Of a stretch of 64,000 bases of DNA, positions 35,807 through 44,471 are shown piece after piece. The notes beneath the pieces are model-generated. The model was not told the origin of the DNA. It saw nothing but the letters and a program-made list of their open reading frames with translations, and did not search any database. Positions within the stretch are counted from its first letter, which is position 1; each line of letters opens with the position of its first letter. A program made the position numbers and the translations under genes. Origin of the DNA: an uncultured Christensenellaceae bacterium. GTDB taxonomy: Bacteria > Bacillota > Clostridia > Christensenellales > Pumilibacteraceae. Location of the stretch: positions 158,964 to 222,963 of the forward strand of contig CAJUKG010000001.1 in the NCBI GenBank assembly GCA_910586925.1, in the 5' to 3' direction.

Positions 35807-35823
35807 AAAAAGATTATTTAATG

Positions 35824-35912
35824 TGCGGGACGCAGTGGGCTAAAGTCCCCTACGGAAGCGTGTTAAGCGTTTTCCGAGTGTGTGTAGGGAGCGCAGCCCA
35901 CTGCGCTCCGTA
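35824..35912. repeat. Dispersed inverted-repeat element, family C
   Basis: Starts TGCGGGACGCAGTGGGC and ends with the inverted counterpart GTAGGGAGCGCAGCCCACTG; about 30 bases lie between. The rest of the 471-base gap holds AT-rich tracts and the promoter at 36042. Confidence 0.75.
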
Positions 35913-36041
35913 AAAGACACGGAGATTAGAACGTCGCACAACAACAAAAGGACGCAATGACGTCGGAAAAAGAGTTTCGAACTTTTCGTATCTGTTTTTT
36001 TCATGTCGAAAAATATTTTTTGTAAAATTTTTCAAAACCTA

Positions 36042-36070
36042 TTGACAAAGCATGATTACGGTGTTATAAT
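36042..36070 (+). promoter_or_regulatory. Promoter of the starch-binding lipoprotein gene
   Basis: TTGACA (36042-36047), 17-base spacer, TATAAT (36065-36070), with a LacI-type operator directly at the predicted transcription start. Confidence 0.9.
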
Positions 36071-36071
36071 C

Positions 36072-36089
36072 TACTTAATCGGTTAAGTA
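36072..36089. promoter_or_regulatory. LacI/GalR-type operator
   Basis: TACTTAATCGGTTAAGTA is an 18-base palindrome (one central mismatch pair) around CG, the usual form for LacI-family repressors. It covers the start of transcription, so a bound repressor would block the promoter. The likely repressor is the LacI-type protein encoded at 38067-38861. The repressor gene's own promoter holds a half-site TACTTAAC. Confidence 0.75.
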
Positions 36090-36121
36090 AATTGCCGAAA
36101 ATAAAATTTCAGAGGTGAAAA

Positions 36122-37948
36122 ATGAAGAGATCGGTCGGTATGATCGGAATAATCGCGGCAATCGCGGTCAGTGTATCGTGCGCTGTCGCGCTTACCGCAT
36201 GCGACGGGCGCAAGCCGCAAACGGCGGAATATACCGTAACTTTCCTTGACGGGTCGTCGGTACTCAAAACGGAAAAGGTGGAAAGCGGCGGCAAGGCTAC
36301 CGAATGGACGCCGACGAAAGACGGTTATACGTTCGAGGGGTGGTATGCGACGCCGAATTTCTCGCATACGTTTAAGTTCGATACAGAGATAAAGCAAGAC
36401 ACTTCGGTGTTTTCGCAATGGGCATCCGCTACCCAAAGCGCGGACACGAGGGTTTATTACATCGTGGGTAGCGGAACAAGCCCGATACTTCGCGAGAGCA
36501 ACTGGGGCAAGGTGTTTAACGACGGCATGAAAATGCAAAAGGCGGCGGACAAAAACGAATATACCTACACCGTCGATTTGCAAAAGAACGACGAGTTTCA
36601 GTTCGCCATAAACGACAGCTGGCACAATCAGCGCGGCGTCGGATACATGACCGCGCTCAAACTCGACGACGGCACCGATGCGTTCAGCGGCACCGGCACG
36701 ATAGGGGATAATTCGTCGTACAGAATGAACATAAAATGCGAGCTTTCGGGCAACTATACTTTCAAGCTCACCACGCATCCCGACGACGACAGTTACGAAA
36801 CAAATCACCCGCAGTACACCGAGGCGAACAAAGAGGCGTTCAACATAAATTCGCTCGACAAAATTTCTTGGGTGCGAAACGGCGACGCGAATATTCAAGA
36901 GGAAGTCGTCACCGATTACTATATCAAGGGTGCGGGCATTACCGATTGGAAAGACATGTACAATGCCGCCACGAAAATGACAAACACCGACGGCGTGTTC
37001 ACGCTCGAAGTGTTCCTCAAACAGAATGAGGAGTTCATGTTTACGTCGCGCAACACCATAGGCAGCGAATCGTCGGCGGGCACCGAGTTCTTGCGCTCGA
37101 CTAATCTCGACGATGCGGGTAAAGCGTTGTTCGACGAAACGGCGAGCAAGAACATGGTTGCCAAAGCGACGGGGACTTACAAGTTCACCTACACCAAAGC
37201 GACGGGCGTGCTTACCGCTACGCTCGATGCGACGAAAGCTCCCGCCGCCGCGGATTTCTACCTCGACGGCACGTTCGCGGAAGGCGTCGCCGATTGGAGC
37301 GGATACTGCTTCAATGCCGATTACAAGCTCGCGGAAAAAACGGCGGGTTCGGGCGTTTACGAAATAAAGAACGTCGCTATGAAAGCGGATTCCGAATTCA
37401 TTATTCAAATGTTCAAAGCGGGTGCGACCGAAAAAGGCGAATGGGGCACCGACGGTTACAACGGACTCGGCAGTTTCAACTATACATACGTGTTCGGCGG
37501 CGGCGATAATTTCTCGGCTGTCGGCGGCAACAATAACAATATCAAAGTCAAGGTTGCGGGAACGTACAATATCACGTTCGACAGTTATGCGAAAATCATC
37601 ACGATCGAGGACGTCAACGCCGTAAACGACGCTTACATTGTGGGAAGCATGACGGGCGACGGCGGCTGGAAAGTGGACGCCGCTTGGAAAATGACGTTCG
37701 ACAAAGCGACAAAGACATATTCGATCACCAAAGATTTCGCAGTTGACGACGGATTCGGCGTGCGTATAATGGACGGAAATTCCACGACCGTGCAAAAGGC
37801 TTGGTATGCCGCTCAAGCGGTGTCCGGTTCGCCTGCAGGCTTCGATATTTCGGGAAGCAATATCACATGCAAGACTGCGGGACGGTACACCGTCACTTGC
37901 ACGCTCACGGACGAGGGAGCGACTGTTGCGATAACCGCCACGGAATAA
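36122..37948 (+). CDS. Lipoprotein with InlB-type repeat and starch-binding-like modules
   Basis: 608 residues. Signal peptide ending AVALTAC (lipobox). Residues about 38-100 are an InlB B-repeat (Listeria-Bacteroides) domain with GYTFEGWYATPNF. Four beta-sandwich units follow, opening with YYIVGSGT, YYIKGAGITDW, FYLDGTFAEG and AYIVGSMTGDGGW; this pattern resembles the SusE/SusF and CBM-type modules that bind starch. Context supports that reading: a LacI regulator, GH13 enzyme and malto-oligosaccharide-type importer follow. It should capture alpha-glucans outside the cell. AGAGG lies before the ATG. Confidence 0.82.
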   Translation: MKRSVGMIGIIAAIAVSVSCAVALTACDGRKPQTAEYTVTFLDGSSVLKTEKVESGGKATEWTPTKDGYTFEGWYATPNFSHTFKFDTEIKQDTSVFSQWASATQSADTRVYYIVGSGTSPILRESNWGKVFNDGMKMQKAADKNEYTYTVDLQKNDEFQFAINDSWHNQRGVGYMTALKLDDGTDAFSGTGTIGDNSSYRMNIKCELSGNYTFKLTTHPDDDSYETNHPQYTEANKEAFNINSLDKISWVRNGDANIQEEVVTDYYIKGAGITDWKDMYNAATKMTNTDGVFTLEVFLKQNEEFMFTSRNTIGSESSAGTEFLRSTNLDDAGKALFDETASKNMVAKATGTYKFTYTKATGVLTATLDATKAPAAADFYLDGTFAEGVADWSGYCFNADYKLAEKTAGSGVYEIKNVAMKADSEFIIQMFKAGATEKGEWGTDGYNGLGSFNYTYVFGGGDNFSAVGGNNNNIKVKVAGTYNITFDSYAKIITIEDVNAVNDAYIVGSMTGDGGWKVDAAWKMTFDKATKTYSITKDFAVDDGFGVRIMDGNSTTVQKAWYAAQAVSGSPAGFDISGSNITCKTAGRYTVTCTLTDEGATVAITATE

Positions 37949-37963
37949 AAATCGGACGAGAAA

Positions 37964-37993
37964 AAAGCGGGCGTTTTGTTTAACGTCCGCTTT
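37964..37993 (+). terminator. Terminator between convergent genes
   Basis: AAAGCGGGCGTT/AACGTCCGCTTT, 12 pairs with one G-T pair, between the lipoprotein gene and lacI. Confidence 0.8.
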
Positions 37994-38066
37994 ATCTCGA
38001 CTGTTATGCTTCTATCTATGCGTGTCGATTTCGCGCCGACGCGGTGCGGGATCGCGACGGTTGCAA

Positions 38067-38861
38067 TTACGGCTCTACTTTGTAGGCGTGGGTGTCGAAA
38101 GGCTCGTGGCTCAAGGCTTTGCCGATACAGTCGGCAGTCTGCCTGCAAACGGGCGCGTACATATCGACGTACAGCACTTCCGCCGCTTGGGTTTTGAAAA
38201 ACTCGGCGATTATGCCGTGCACGGCAAGTATGTTTCGCGTATTGACGTTTCGCAGTTCTTTGCCGTCGTTCACGAAAGTCACGCGGTCGAACGTTTGCTC
38301 GATTTGAGCTTTCAGCGCGGTATCGGCGGGAGAGAGGCACACGAATTCGTAATCGCCTGCGAAGTGCGCGTCGGCTTTATGCTTGAGCGCGGCATAGTCT
38401 GCGGTCACTTGGAAGAACAGTTTGTCGTCTACGAGGCAGTTTACCGCGACGAGCGGAATATAGTTTTGATTGCCTATATCGTAAAAGGTGCTTTTTGTCA
38501 CGTTATATGCTATAATGGCATCGGCGTTGGTTATTCGTCCGAACGGCGGCATGCGCAGGATCAAATCGTAATTTCCGCGCAACGACGACGATAAACATTC
38601 GAGTGCGTTTACGAACTCCGCTTTTTCGAGATAGCCGACCGATTCGGCGCAAACGGCGATAAGTTTCATGTCTGACGCCGATCGCAGGTTTTTGGCGAAC
38701 ACGTTGGGCTTGTAATTGAGCATATTGATGACGTGCCAAATCTTGCTCTTTGTTTCTTCGCTTATAGACTGACCTTCGCGGTCGTTTATAACGTACGACA
38801 CGGTTGCGGCGGAAACGCCCGCCTCGCGCGCTATATCATATATAGTAACTCTCTTGCCCAT
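38067..38861 (-). CDS. LacI-family transcription regulator, short form
   Basis: 264 residues, about 70 fewer than typical. The N-terminal helix-turn-helix TIYDIAREAGVSAATVSYVIND and hinge NYKPNVFAKNLRS are canonical. The periplasmic-binding-protein-like sensor domain is abbreviated and divergent, so sugar binding may differ. Divergent from the GH13 gene and beside a LacI-type operator at 36072, it probably represses the alpha-glucan locus. Promoter TTGACT-17-TATACT ends six bases before the ATG, so the mRNA is probably leaderless; the half-site TACTTAAC there suggests autoregulation. Confidence 0.88.
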   Translation of the reverse strand: MGKRVTIYDIAREAGVSAATVSYVINDREGQSISEETKSKIWHVINMLNYKPNVFAKNLRSASDMKLIAVCAESVGYLEKAEFVNALECLSSSLRGNYDLILRMPPFGRITNADAIIAYNVTKSTFYDIGNQNYIPLVAVNCLVDDKLFFQVTADYAALKHKADAHFAGDYEFVCLSPADTALKAQIEQTFDRVTFVNDGKELRNVNTRNILAVHGIIAEFFKTQAAEVLYVDMYAPVCRQTADCIGKALSHEPFDTHAYKVEP

Positions 38862-38867
38862 ATGTTA

Positions 38868-38896
38868 AGTATAACAGCATGCGGGCGAAAAGTCAA
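38868..38896 (-). promoter_or_regulatory. lacI-type gene promoter, probably leaderless
   Basis: Minus strand: TTGACT, 17-base spacer, TATACT, TAACAT, ATG. Confidence 0.7.
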
Positions 38897-38912
38897 CGTC
38901 ATAGGGGTAATT

Positions 38913-40580
38913 ATGAACGAAATCGCAATATTACACATCCCCGAATCGCAATACTGTTTTGCTACCGATACGAATACCGTTCGTTTGCGGTTGAGGTTGG
39001 ATAAGTCCGATGCGCCGAGTGCCGTGAACGTCTTATACGGCGGCAAGTATACTTTTGCCCGAGAACGGCTCGCGGCGAGAATGACGCTTGCCTATAAAGA
39101 CAGACTTTATGCGTACTATACCGTGACGCTTCGACTTTCCGACCCTCGGCTCGCGTACGTTTTCGAGCTTGTCGACGGCGGCAAAACATTTTATTTTTCG
39201 GAGGACGGACTGACCGAAAAATACGATTTCGAATACAGTTATTACAACTGTTTTCAGTACGCGTACATAAACGATTGCGACGTGATGAAGTCGGTCGAGT
39301 GGATGAGGTCGGCGACGTTCTATCAGATATTCGTGGACAGGTTTGATATAGGCGACACCGCTAAAGACAAGAGCTATATCAACTTGAAGTGGGGCGACGT
39401 GCCCAACCCGAAAAGTTTCGCGGGCGGCGACATAAAGGGCGTCACACGCAGACTCGAATATTTGCGGTCGCTCGGAATAAGCGCGCTGTATCTCACGCCG
39501 ATATTCGAGTCGGTATCCAATCACAAATACGACATAAGCGATTATTACGAAATAGACAAGCATTTCGGAAACAAATCCGACCTGAAAGAGCTTGTGGAAA
39601 AAGCGCATGCCGCAGGGATCGCGATAGTGCTCGACGCGGTGTTCAACCATTGCAGCGAGAATTTGTGCGAGTTCCGCGACGTCGTGAAAAACGGAAAGAA
39701 GTCGCGCTATTACGATTGGTTCATCATTAAGAATGACGATCCGCTCGAATACGAAACGTTCGGCGACTGCGCGTACATGCCCAAATTCAATACGTCAAAT
39801 CCCGAAGTGCGCGACTATCTCGTCAATATCGCGACCTATTGGATAAAGGAATTCGATATAGACGGCTGGCGGCTCGACGTGTCGGACGAGGTGTCGCACC
39901 TGTTCTGGCGACAGCTTCGCTCGGCGGTCAAATCGGTAAAGCCGAACTGCGTGCTTATAGGCGAGAATTGGCACGACGCGAACGCATACCTTCGCGGCGA
40001 CGAATTCGACGGGGTGATGAATTACGCGTTCACAAAAGCGTGTCTGGATTTCTATGCGTTCGGAGCGTTCGACGCGGAAGCGTTCGCGTGCAAGCTGAAC
40101 GAGCTTTTGATGCGCAATACCGATACCGTGAACTCGATGATGCTCAATCTTTTGGACACGCACGACACACACAGGTTTCTGACGCAGGCGGGCGGCGACA
40201 AAAACAAGCTGATGAGCGCGCTCGCGGTCACGTACTTTTTTACCGGCGTGCCGTGCATATTTTACGGCACCGAGAACTGTGTCGAGGGCGGGTACGACCC
40301 CGACTGCCGCAGGACGTTCGATTGGGCGGCGGAACGCGTCGATAATCCCGTAAAGTCGCTCGTAAAATCGCTCGCGGCGTTGCGGCGCGACCGCGCGTTC
40401 GTCGATTCCGAAGTATCCGTTGCCGCCAAAGACGGACTGCTCGTTATCGAGCGCGGCGGGTATAAGCTCACCGTGAACGAGAGCGGCAAGCCCGCAAAAT
40501 GCGGCGGGCGCGTGACGGCGGGCAATAAATTCGCAGGCGGGATCGTCGAATCGGGCGGGTTCGCGGTGGAAAGAGTTTAA
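38913..40580 (+). CDS. Cytoplasmic GH13 alpha-glucan hydrolase (neopullulanase/cyclomaltodextrinase-like)
   Basis: 555 residues, no signal peptide. An N-terminal CBM34-like domain (about 1-120) precedes the GH13 barrel. Catalytic residues are Asp322 (DGWRLDVSDE), Glu351 (LIGENWHD) and Asp418 (LLDTHDTHR). The four conserved GH13 regions are intact: DAVFNH is region I. Such enzymes cut imported maltodextrins or cyclodextrins. A longer frame upstream overlaps the lacI gene; the start is ATG 38913 with AGGGG upstream. Together with the importer that follows, it completes an alpha-glucan use pathway. Confidence 0.93.
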   Translation: MNEIAILHIPESQYCFATDTNTVRLRLRLDKSDAPSAVNVLYGGKYTFARERLAARMTLAYKDRLYAYYTVTLRLSDPRLAYVFELVDGGKTFYFSEDGLTEKYDFEYSYYNCFQYAYINDCDVMKSVEWMRSATFYQIFVDRFDIGDTAKDKSYINLKWGDVPNPKSFAGGDIKGVTRRLEYLRSLGISALYLTPIFESVSNHKYDISDYYEIDKHFGNKSDLKELVEKAHAAGIAIVLDAVFNHCSENLCEFRDVVKNGKKSRYYDWFIIKNDDPLEYETFGDCAYMPKFNTSNPEVRDYLVNIATYWIKEFDIDGWRLDVSDEVSHLFWRQLRSAVKSVKPNCVLIGENWHDANAYLRGDEFDGVMNYAFTKACLDFYAFGAFDAEAFACKLNELLMRNTDTVNSMMLNLLDTHDTHRFLTQAGGDKNKLMSALAVTYFFTGVPCIFYGTENCVEGGYDPDCRRTFDWAAERVDNPVKSLVKSLAALRRDRAFVDSEVSVAAKDGLLVIERGGYKLTVNESGKPAKCGGRVTAGNKFAGGIVESGGFAVERV

Positions 40581-40601
40581 CGCGTGCGACGCGAATTTTT
40601 T

Positions 40602-40628
40602 AAGGGATATATCCCTTGCGCGTTTTTT
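40602..40628 (+). terminator. Palindrome and T-run between GH13 and binding-protein genes
   Basis: AAGGGATATATCCCTT is a perfect 16-base palindrome followed by GCGCG and six T. It may be an attenuating terminator that lowers expression of the importer relative to GH13, or an operator; the sequence does not decide. Confidence 0.5.
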
Positions 40629-40662
40629 CAAACGCACAAATAATCTTAAAAAGGAGATATAG

Positions 40663-42096
40663 ATGAGAAGGACACTTACCGCATTGATTTCGCATATCGT
40701 TCTCGTCGTCGCGCTCATTGTGACGGTGGGTGTGCTCGGCGTTGTGGCGGCGAATGTGGAAACGACCCGTAACGAGAAGTTTACGGGCGTGCTCGAGCAT
40801 AACGTCACGCTTCGCATACTCGAGAACGATACCGCGAAAGAGCAGGGCTATTTGAAAGAACTGCTCGACGCGTTCAACGCGGAATATGCCGAATACGGCA
40901 TAAAAGCGGTGGACGCGAACATGGATCAGTACACCGACCTCGAAAAAGGCGGACCGTTCGGGTACGGCCCCGACGTGCTGTACCAAGCGAACGACGCGCT
41001 CATGAAATACGTGGACGGCAAGCATATACTGCCGCTGCCCGTCGAGAAGCTCGAGTGCGCGGATCAAGTGGAGGACGCGGCGTGGAACGCATACCGCGCG
41101 ACAGTAGGGAACGATACGTACACGCTCGGCGTGCCCGTAAATATTCAACAGCCGCTTTTGTATTACCGCGCCGACCTGCTTCCCGATAATTGGGAAGAAG
41201 AATGGGACGACGACAAGAACGGCGTGCCCGATATGATAGAGAATTGGACTGACCTGTACCGCTTTTCGCAGTCGATCCGCGCGTCGAGCGGCGGCACGAA
41301 GTACGGCTATATGAAGTCGCTCAACGACGGGTATTTCGCGTCGGGGTATTTTCTGTCGTACGGCGGGTACGTTTTCGGCAACGGCGGCAGGGACACGACG
41401 GACGTAGGATTTTCCAAAGGCGACGGGTACAAGGGCGCGAAGATAATAAGACAGCTCGCTTCCGTCATGAACCTCGAATGTACCGAGGATACCATAACCC
41501 GTAACTCGTACTCGCGCATGGCGCAGGGCACGTATTTTGCCACGATGACGACGCCCGACGTTTACACTATGTTCGTCAAAGAAATGGTGAACGCGGGGTA
41601 TACGCAAGAATACGCGCTCGAAAATATCAAGACGGTGGACGTGCCGCGCCTGCCCGTAAGCGGCGATCTCGAGGACGAGAGCGAGGGGTTCAAGGACATG
41701 ACGGTCATGGGCGGCGTGAACGGCTATGCTATAAGTTCGTACACCAAAGCTCCGAACGCCGCGCTCGCGTTCGTCAATTTCGCTACGTCGTATAAAATGA
41801 TAGGACGGCGTGCGGCACTGCTCGGAATATCGCCCGCGCGGAAAGACGTCGCGACCGAACTCGGCGGACTGAACGAAACTATCAACGAAAACCTCGCCGG
41901 CGGCACGATCTACGTCATGCCGAGCGTGCGCGCGCTAGCGCAGGTGTGGACGCCGTTGCAGACGTTTTGCGCGAAGATAGCGGACGACGTGCTCACGGGT
42001 AAGAACATGCTCGTCACCGACGACGCGCTTAAAAGCGGGCTTATGAACGTGGATAAACAGATTTACGATGCTATTCATACACTCGGCGGCTCTTGA
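40663..42096 (+). CDS. Sugar ABC transporter substrate-binding protein (MalE-like)
   Basis: 477 residues. Family 1 extracellular solute-binding fold: LRILENDTAKEQGYLKELLDAFN at the start, VPVNIQQPLLYYRADLL in the middle, and GYAISSYTKAPNAALAFVNF near the end. The N-terminal hydrophobic helix (about 8-30) is not followed by a lipobox Cys, so it is anchored by an uncleaved helix or released after cleavage, unlike most Firmicutes binding proteins. An EF-like Asp-rich DDDKNGVPD insert is notable. Strong AAAGGAG precedes the ATG. Likely ligand: malto-oligosaccharides, from context. Confidence 0.9.
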   Translation: MRRTLTALISHIVLVVALIVTVGVLGVVAANVETTRNEKFTGVLEHNVTLRILENDTAKEQGYLKELLDAFNAEYAEYGIKAVDANMDQYTDLEKGGPFGYGPDVLYQANDALMKYVDGKHILPLPVEKLECADQVEDAAWNAYRATVGNDTYTLGVPVNIQQPLLYYRADLLPDNWEEEWDDDKNGVPDMIENWTDLYRFSQSIRASSGGTKYGYMKSLNDGYFASGYFLSYGGYVFGNGGRDTTDVGFSKGDGYKGAKIIRQLASVMNLECTEDTITRNSYSRMAQGTYFATMTTPDVYTMFVKEMVNAGYTQEYALENIKTVDVPRLPVSGDLEDESEGFKDMTVMGGVNGYAISSYTKAPNAALAFVNFATSYKMIGRRAALLGISPARKDVATELGGLNETINENLAGGTIYVMPSVRALAQVWTPLQTFCAKIADDVLTGKNMLVTDDALKSGLMNVDKQIYDAIHTLGGS

Positions 42097-42143
42097 TCTC
42101 GACTGCGCATGTACCGCGACTCCGCCGCCGAGGCGTTGAAGAT

Positions 42144-42172
42144 TTGACAGTGCCGATACATGGATATAAAAT
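42144..42172 (+). promoter_or_regulatory. Promoter of the permease genes
   Basis: TTGACA, 17-base spacer, TAAAAT, 20 bases before ATG 42193, which follows AAAAGGAG. Confidence 0.65.
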
Positions 42173-42192
42173 CAAAAGGAGATGTGCGATAA

Positions 42193-43584
42193 ATGAATGT
42201 TGCGACGAAAAGCAAAAACTTTTTCAAAAGCATACCGGATAGAATAAAGAAATTGCCGAAAAAGTTTGCGGCGAAGTTTGCGGGCGCGAAAGAGATAATC
42301 ACTCAAGGCAACGGCAGAGTGTCCGCGTCCATGATAGTGATGGGACTCGGACAGCTGTTGTACAGGCAGTGGGCGAAAGGCTTTATGTTTTTGTTCATAC
42401 AAGCCGCGTTTATCGTATATGCCGTGCTCACGGGCGCGTCCGACCTTTTCGGATTCTTTACGCTCGGAACGAGCGAAAGCGATGCGTGGTACGGCGTCAA
42501 GGGCGATAATTCGGTCGTCATGCTCATCATGGGCATACTCGCCATACTGATAATAATTTTGTACGTCGTCATGTATATAGCGAACATCAAGGACGTTTAT
42601 CGCACGCAATGCGCGATCGACACGCTCAAGACGCCGATAGGTTTTAAGAAAGAAGTCGGCGCGTTGCTCGACAAATCATTCCACAAAACCGCGCTCGCTC
42701 TGCCCGTTATCGGGGTGTGCGTATTCAGTATTCTGCCCATTGTGTTCATGATACTGATCGCGTTCACGAACTATGGCGGCGACGTCGTGCCGCCCGCGCT
42801 CGTCGATTGGGTGGGGCTTGCGAATTTCGGCAAGATACTTTCGCTCGGACAGTTCGCGCCGACGTTCTTCAAGATCTTCGGGTGGAACATGCTGTGGGCG
42901 GTGCTTGCGACGGCTATCAATTATTTCGCGGGACTTGGACTTGCGTTGCTTCTGAACAAGAAGTGCGTAAAAGGCAAAGCGATATGGCGGGCGTTCCCCA
43001 TACTCGCGTACGCCATTCCCGGGTTTATAACGTTGCTCGGTTTCAAGTTCATGTTTTCGTACGGCGGACCTATCAATTATTACATTCAACAGGCGGGCGG
43101 CGAGGCGGTCGGGTTTTTGGGGCTTGACGCGAAGTGGACGGCGCGGCTTATCGGACTCGGCGTAAACGCTTGGATAAGCATTCCTTCGACTATGCTGCTC
43201 GCGACGGGCATACTTTCCAACATAAATACCGATCTTTACGAAGCGGCGCGGGTGGACGGTGCGAGCGCATGGAAGCAGTTCGTAAAAATAACGTTGCCGT
43301 ACGTGCTGTTTGCCACGACGCCCGTGCTCATCTCGCAGTTCATCGGGAATTTCAATAATTTCGGCATATTCTACTTCCTGCGCGGCGGGCTGTACGCCGA
43401 CGGATATTTCCTCGCGAGCGACACCGACCTTCTTATAAATTGGCTGTACAACATGTCGATAGACAACAATTACTACTCGATTGGCGCGGCAATAAGCCTC
43501 GTGATATTCGTGATAACATCGGCGATTTCGCTCGCGGTGTACGTGCTGTCGCCGTCGTATAAACAGGAGGAAACGTTCAGATGA
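42193..43584 (+). CDS. Sugar ABC transporter permease (MalF-like), extended N-terminus
   Basis: 463 residues, longer than the usual 290-300. The last 300 residues form a MalF-type permease with the EAA loop YEAARVDGASAWKQFVKITLP, which docks on the ATPase. The first 150 residues are a basic amphipathic tail and about three extra membrane helices, the first resembling TM2-type segments (MGLGQLLYRQWAKG). The stop overlaps the next ATG (ATGA), so the permeases are translationally coupled. Confidence 0.92.
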   Translation: MNVATKSKNFFKSIPDRIKKLPKKFAAKFAGAKEIITQGNGRVSASMIVMGLGQLLYRQWAKGFMFLFIQAAFIVYAVLTGASDLFGFFTLGTSESDAWYGVKGDNSVVMLIMGILAILIIILYVVMYIANIKDVYRTQCAIDTLKTPIGFKKEVGALLDKSFHKTALALPVIGVCVFSILPIVFMILIAFTNYGGDVVPPALVDWVGLANFGKILSLGQFAPTFFKIFGWNMLWAVLATAINYFAGLGLALLLNKKCVKGKAIWRAFPILAYAIPGFITLLGFKFMFSYGGPINYYIQQAGGEAVGFLGLDAKWTARLIGLGVNAWISIPSTMLLATGILSNINTDLYEAARVDGASAWKQFVKITLPYVLFATTPVLISQFIGNFNNFGIFYFLRGGLYADGYFLASDTDLLINWLYNMSIDNNYYSIGAAISLVIFVITSAISLAVYVLSPSYKQEETFR

Positions 43585-44438
43585 GTACGGCAAAAGCAAA
43601 GGTGGCAAAAGCAAAGACCAAAAAAGTGCTCAACGTGCTCATTACGTACTGTATTCTCATAGTGGTCGCGTTTGTGTTCTTCTTTCCGTGTCTGTGGCTC
43701 ATACTCGCGTCTTTTTCCAAGTCAGGCTCGATATATTCGTTCGACGGCTTCTTTCCCACCGAGTACGGACTGAACGCGTTCGACGCGCTGTTCAACGATA
43801 CGGTCATGTACAACTATCCGCGGTGGTTCTTCAATACGCTGTTTATCGCGGTCATGAGCTGTATTCTCGGCACGGTGCTGACTATACTTACCGCATACTG
43901 CATGTCGCGGTTTCGGTTCAAGTCGCGCAAGGCGATGATGAAAACGACGCTCGTGCTCGGCATGTTCCCGTCGTTCATGGGCACGATCGCGGTGTACATA
44001 ATGATGACGCAGTTCAATCTCATCAACCAACATTGGGGATTGATACTCATTTACTCGGCACAAGCCCCGATGGGGTACATGGTGCAGAAAGGCTTTTTCG
44101 ACACCGTTCCGTATTCAATCGACGAGGCGGCGCGAATAGACGGCGCGTCAAACATGACGGTGTTTTTCAAGATAATCCTGCCTATGTCGAAGCCGATACT
44201 CGTGTATACCGCGCTTACCGCATTCACTTGGCCGTGGTCGGATTTTATACTGCCGAAGATGCTGCTCATAGACAAAGACCTGTACACTGTTGCCGTCGGG
44301 CTTATGTCGCTCGGCGAAACGGAGTTCGCGCGGTTTGCGGCAGGCTCGATATTCATAGCGATACCTATAATCGTACTGTATTTCTGTCTTGTCAAGTATA
44401 TGATAAACGGCATGGCGGCTGGCGCGGTCAAAGAATGA
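43581..44438 (+). CDS. Sugar ABC transporter permease (MalG-like)
   Basis: 285 residues, six membrane helices. The EAA loop is IDEAARIDGASNMTVFFKIILP. Partner of the upstream permease in a malto-oligosaccharide-type importer. Start overlaps the upstream stop by four bases. Confidence 0.93.
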   Translation: MSTAKAKVAKAKTKKVLNVLITYCILIVVAFVFFFPCLWLILASFSKSGSIYSFDGFFPTEYGLNAFDALFNDTVMYNYPRWFFNTLFIAVMSCILGTVLTILTAYCMSRFRFKSRKAMMKTTLVLGMFPSFMGTIAVYIMMTQFNLINQHWGLILIYSAQAPMGYMVQKGFFDTVPYSIDEAARIDGASNMTVFFKIILPMSKPILVYTALTAFTWPWSDFILPKMLLIDKDLYTVAVGLMSLGETEFARFAAGSIFIAIPIIVLYFCLVKYMINGMAAGAVKE

Positions 44439-44471
44439 TCGCGCAAACAATAAATTTTCGGAGATGATATT

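Noticed and set aside
36083..37816. Antisense frame of 577 codons over the starch-binding lipoprotein
   Set aside because: No recognisable protein features and no ribosome site; the plus strand has lipobox, operator and promoter.
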